Source: Saccharopolyspora sp. NFXS83
Lineage (GTDB): Bacteria > Actinomycetota > Actinomycetes > Mycobacteriales > Pseudonocardiaceae
DNA: 64,000 nucleotides
Reading direction: 5' to 3'
Assembly (NCBI RefSeq): GCF_026241095.1
Contig: NZ_JAPFGB010000008.1
Location: 1 to 64,000 of the forward strand
The translations under genes and the position numbers were made by a program. Under the pieces are notes generated by a model. That model was not told the DNA's origin, did not search any database, and saw nothing but the letters and a program-made list of their open reading frames with translations. Positions 62,271 through 64,000 of this stretch are shown here, one piece after another (the first letter of the stretch is position 1; the number at the start of each line of letters is the position of its first letter).

Positions 62271-63335
62271 ATGAACCTCGCTTCATACCGCACCCTCGGC
62301 CGGACCGGCCTCCGGATCAGCCCGCTGGTCCTCGGCACACTGACCTTCGACGACCCCAGCTGGGGTTCCGACCAGGACACCGCGCTGCACCTGCTGCACC
62401 GCTACGTCGGCGCCGGGGGAAACACGCTCGATACGGCCAACGGCTACGCGGACGGCCGCGCCGAACAGACCATCGCGAAGTTCCTCCGGCAAAACCCGTC
62501 GCTGCGGGACGGGCTGGTGCTCGCCACGAAGTTCGCCGGCAACCTGCACCCCGGCGACCCCAACGGCGGCGGCACCGGCCGCAAGGCGATCCTGCGGCAG
62601 CTCGACGCGTCACTCACCCGGCTGGGCACCGATCACGTGGACCTGTACTGGCAGCACTACTTCGACCAGCACACCCCGATCGAGGAGACGATCGGCACCC
62701 TGCAGGACCTGATCACCGCGGGCAAAATCCGCTACTACGGCCTGTCCGACACCCCCGCGTGGGCCGTCACGCGCGCGGCGAGCCTCGCCGAATCCCGCGG
62801 CTGGGCACCAGTCGCGGCGATCCAGGTGGAGTACTCACTGCTGCAGCGGACCGTCGAGGGCGAACTGTTCGCCGCGGCACGGGCCCTGGGAATCGGAGTG
62901 ACGCCCTGGGGTCCGCTCGCCGGCGGAGTGCTGTCCGGGAAGTACACCCGCACGAACGCCGCCAAATCAGGTCGCGCGGACTGGGCCAGCACACGCGCAC
63001 GGCTCACTGAGCACACCTTCGCCCTGCTCGACGCACTGCACGAGATCGCTACCGCACAACGGGTTCCGGTTCCCGCCGTCGCTCTCGCCTGGGTCAACCA
63101 CCGCCCGGAAGTAACCGCGACGATCATCGGCTGCCGGACGCTCGACCAACTGGAGAACAACCTGGCATCCCTCACAGTGACACTGTCCGCCGAGCAGCTT
63201 GCCACGCTGGACACCTTGACCGCCCCGTCATTGCCCTTCCCCTTCGCCTTTCTCAAACGCAGCGCGACCGACCTCGCCCAGGGCGGTACGACGATCAACG
63301 GAGTCCCGTCCCGGGCCTGGCAACCGTCCCGTTGA
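62271..63335 (+). CDS. Aldo/keto reductase
   Basis: The 354-residue NADPH-dependent oxidoreductase has the AKR tetrad Asp54, Tyr59, Lys87 and His129 (TLDTANGYADG, LATKFAG, LYWQHYF) and the cofactor segment PWGPLAGGVLSGKYTR. It reduces aldehydes or ketones in the cytoplasm; substrate unknown. The ATG at 62271 has GGAGGT almost touching it, an unusually short spacing, but homology begins here. Confidence 0.9.
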   Translation: MNLASYRTLGRTGLRISPLVLGTLTFDDPSWGSDQDTALHLLHRYVGAGGNTLDTANGYADGRAEQTIAKFLRQNPSLRDGLVLATKFAGNLHPGDPNGGGTGRKAILRQLDASLTRLGTDHVDLYWQHYFDQHTPIEETIGTLQDLITAGKIRYYGLSDTPAWAVTRAASLAESRGWAPVAAIQVEYSLLQRTVEGELFAAARALGIGVTPWGPLAGGVLSGKYTRTNAAKSGRADWASTRARLTEHTFALLDALHEIATAQRVPVPAVALAWVNHRPEVTATIIGCRTLDQLENNLASLTVTLSAEQLATLDTLTAPSLPFPFAFLKRSATDLAQGGTTINGVPSRAWQPSR

Positions 63336-63479
63336 CGCCACAACCAGGCCAACCGCTGATCACGTGACCGACGAGCACGGCCCCTGAGCTTCCCCCGGTT
63401 GGCAAAGCGAACAGTCGCAGGATGACGGCTCCCGTGGCAATCGAGGATGAGCAAGTTCGCGAGGTCGTTGAGCGGCTCT

Positions 63480-63735
63480 GGCCGGGGCGCGTCTTGAGGA
63501 GTCTGGTTTCGTGGCCGACACGTGGCGAGGCCAAGCGGTCGACGCAAAAGCCGTGACTCCGTGCGTGTCGCGTCTGGGACTGGAGGACGCCACGGCGATT
63601 GGCCGACGGGCCTTGGGTATCGCGCATCTCGGCACCCGCCGCGAGCGGACGATTCTTGACTGTCCCAAGCCGAGTAGCCGAGCGCAACGCCGATCCGTTC
63701 GAGCGAGTCTCCGGCGTGTAGCGGTTGCGCATCGC
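63480..63735 (-). pseudogene. Relic of a recombinase-associated HTH gene
   Basis: On the minus strand, broken frames read LHAGDSLERIGVALGYSAW and, after a shift, GTVKNRPLAAGAEMRDTQG. This resembles the HTH pattern 'L..AG.SL..IG..LG....TV...L..AGV.MRDTQG' found in actinobacterial resolvase-like and related small HTH proteins. No intact frame covers it. It fits the decayed-element character of the region right of the tRNA remnant. Confidence 0.4.
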
Positions 63736-63944
63736 TGCGACGACTACGTTGGTAGGGGACGGGTGGCAGGGCTGGACGCCGCACTACGAAGAAGTCTCAC
63801 CAGGCGTGGCCGCCGCGTGCCAGATTTCAGCACTGACCGTGGTGACCATGGCCAGTAGAGAACGAACTGGCCATCTGACACAGCACGATGGAAGGCTTCT
63901 TCGGGCAAGATCAACTGCTCCCGGTCGCGCTCCCAAACACGATA

Positions 63945-63980
63945 AAACGCCCACCGGCGATGATCGCCTGGTGGGCGTTT
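63945..63980. terminator. Terminator hairpin near the window end
   Basis: AAACGCCCACC/GGTGGGCGTTT (11 bp) plus GGCGA/TCGCC (5 bp) with one bulged T and loop TGA. It has flanking A/T runs and could serve a gene just beyond the window. Confidence 0.7.
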
Positions 63981-64000
63981 GACTTGCGAGAACTGATGGT

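Larger units (their letters stand above)
63336..64000. other. Right-end region without intact genes
   Basis: Apart from the HTH relic and the terminator at 63945-63980, I see no complete gene in the last 660 bp. Frames here have mixed codon character, fitting degraded mobile-element DNA. Confidence 0.45.

Overview
The window is GC-rich chromosomal DNA from an actinomycete, most likely a Saccharopolyspora-like member of the Pseudonocardiaceae. This rests on the high G+C, frequent GTG starts, the thrS/HIT/pgsA/pdxS/pdxT/yebC neighbourhood shared with mycobacteria, XRE-DUF397 pairs, a conservon (cvnABCD), FprA-type reductase, 10-methyl fatty acid genes and an MftD-type enzyme. I infer the genus; no 16S gene is present.

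Layout. 1-13.5 kb is a rearranged version of the mycobacterial thrS-HIT-pgsA...pdxS-pdxT-yebC block. yebC and pdxT sit beside azlCD with a divergent XRE-cupin regulator; pdxS has its own promoter with PdxR-like boxes; an EF-G-like GTPase follows. An accessory patch at 6.4-9.4 kb (orphan Imm1 immunity gene, XRE-DUF397 pair, hypotheticals) lies where mycobacteria carry PIM-lipid genes. pgsA, yceI, the HIT phosphorylase and thrS complete the block. 13.6-24.8 kb holds a PAS-GGDEF-degenerate EAL protein, fprA behind an iron-box-like site, an rRNA methyltransferase of the RlmA type, a lipase-maturation-factor membrane protein, a caspase/EF-hand/TM/cyclophilin-like fusion, and tmsB/tmsA for 10-methyl branched fatty acids. 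25.1-31.2 kb carries a frameshifted heme peroxidase, an Rv1264-like adenylate cyclase overlapping a universal stress protein, an amino acid permease and coaA. 31.3-37.2 kb has a TetR/SDR divergent pair and the proline catabolic genes pruA-pruB with their PucR-type activator.

37.2-40.5 kb is a locally AT-rich patch with an ABBA aromatic prenyltransferase and a tryptophanase-like lyase in one operon, preceded by a possible 35-residue leader peptide with one Trp. A complete conservon follows at 40.8-44.6 kb, then regulator/enzyme pairs with recognisable palindromic operators: FAD monooxygenase/TetR, SPFH/TetR and TetR/SDR-MBL-like. An MftD-like flavoenzyme and an iorAB-type molybdenum hydroxylase with a bEBP-like activator lacking GAFTGA run to 60.5 kb.

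At 60.8 kb a 3' half of tRNA-Val(GAC), still followed by its terminator, marks a probable att site. The DNA to its right (AraC regulator, aldo-keto reductase, recombinase-like relic) is probably part of an integrated element extending past the window. A dispersed, structured intergenic repeat family occurs at 1, 40.6, 48.8 and 50.9 kb, with degenerate inverted traces at 31.2 and 53.7 kb.
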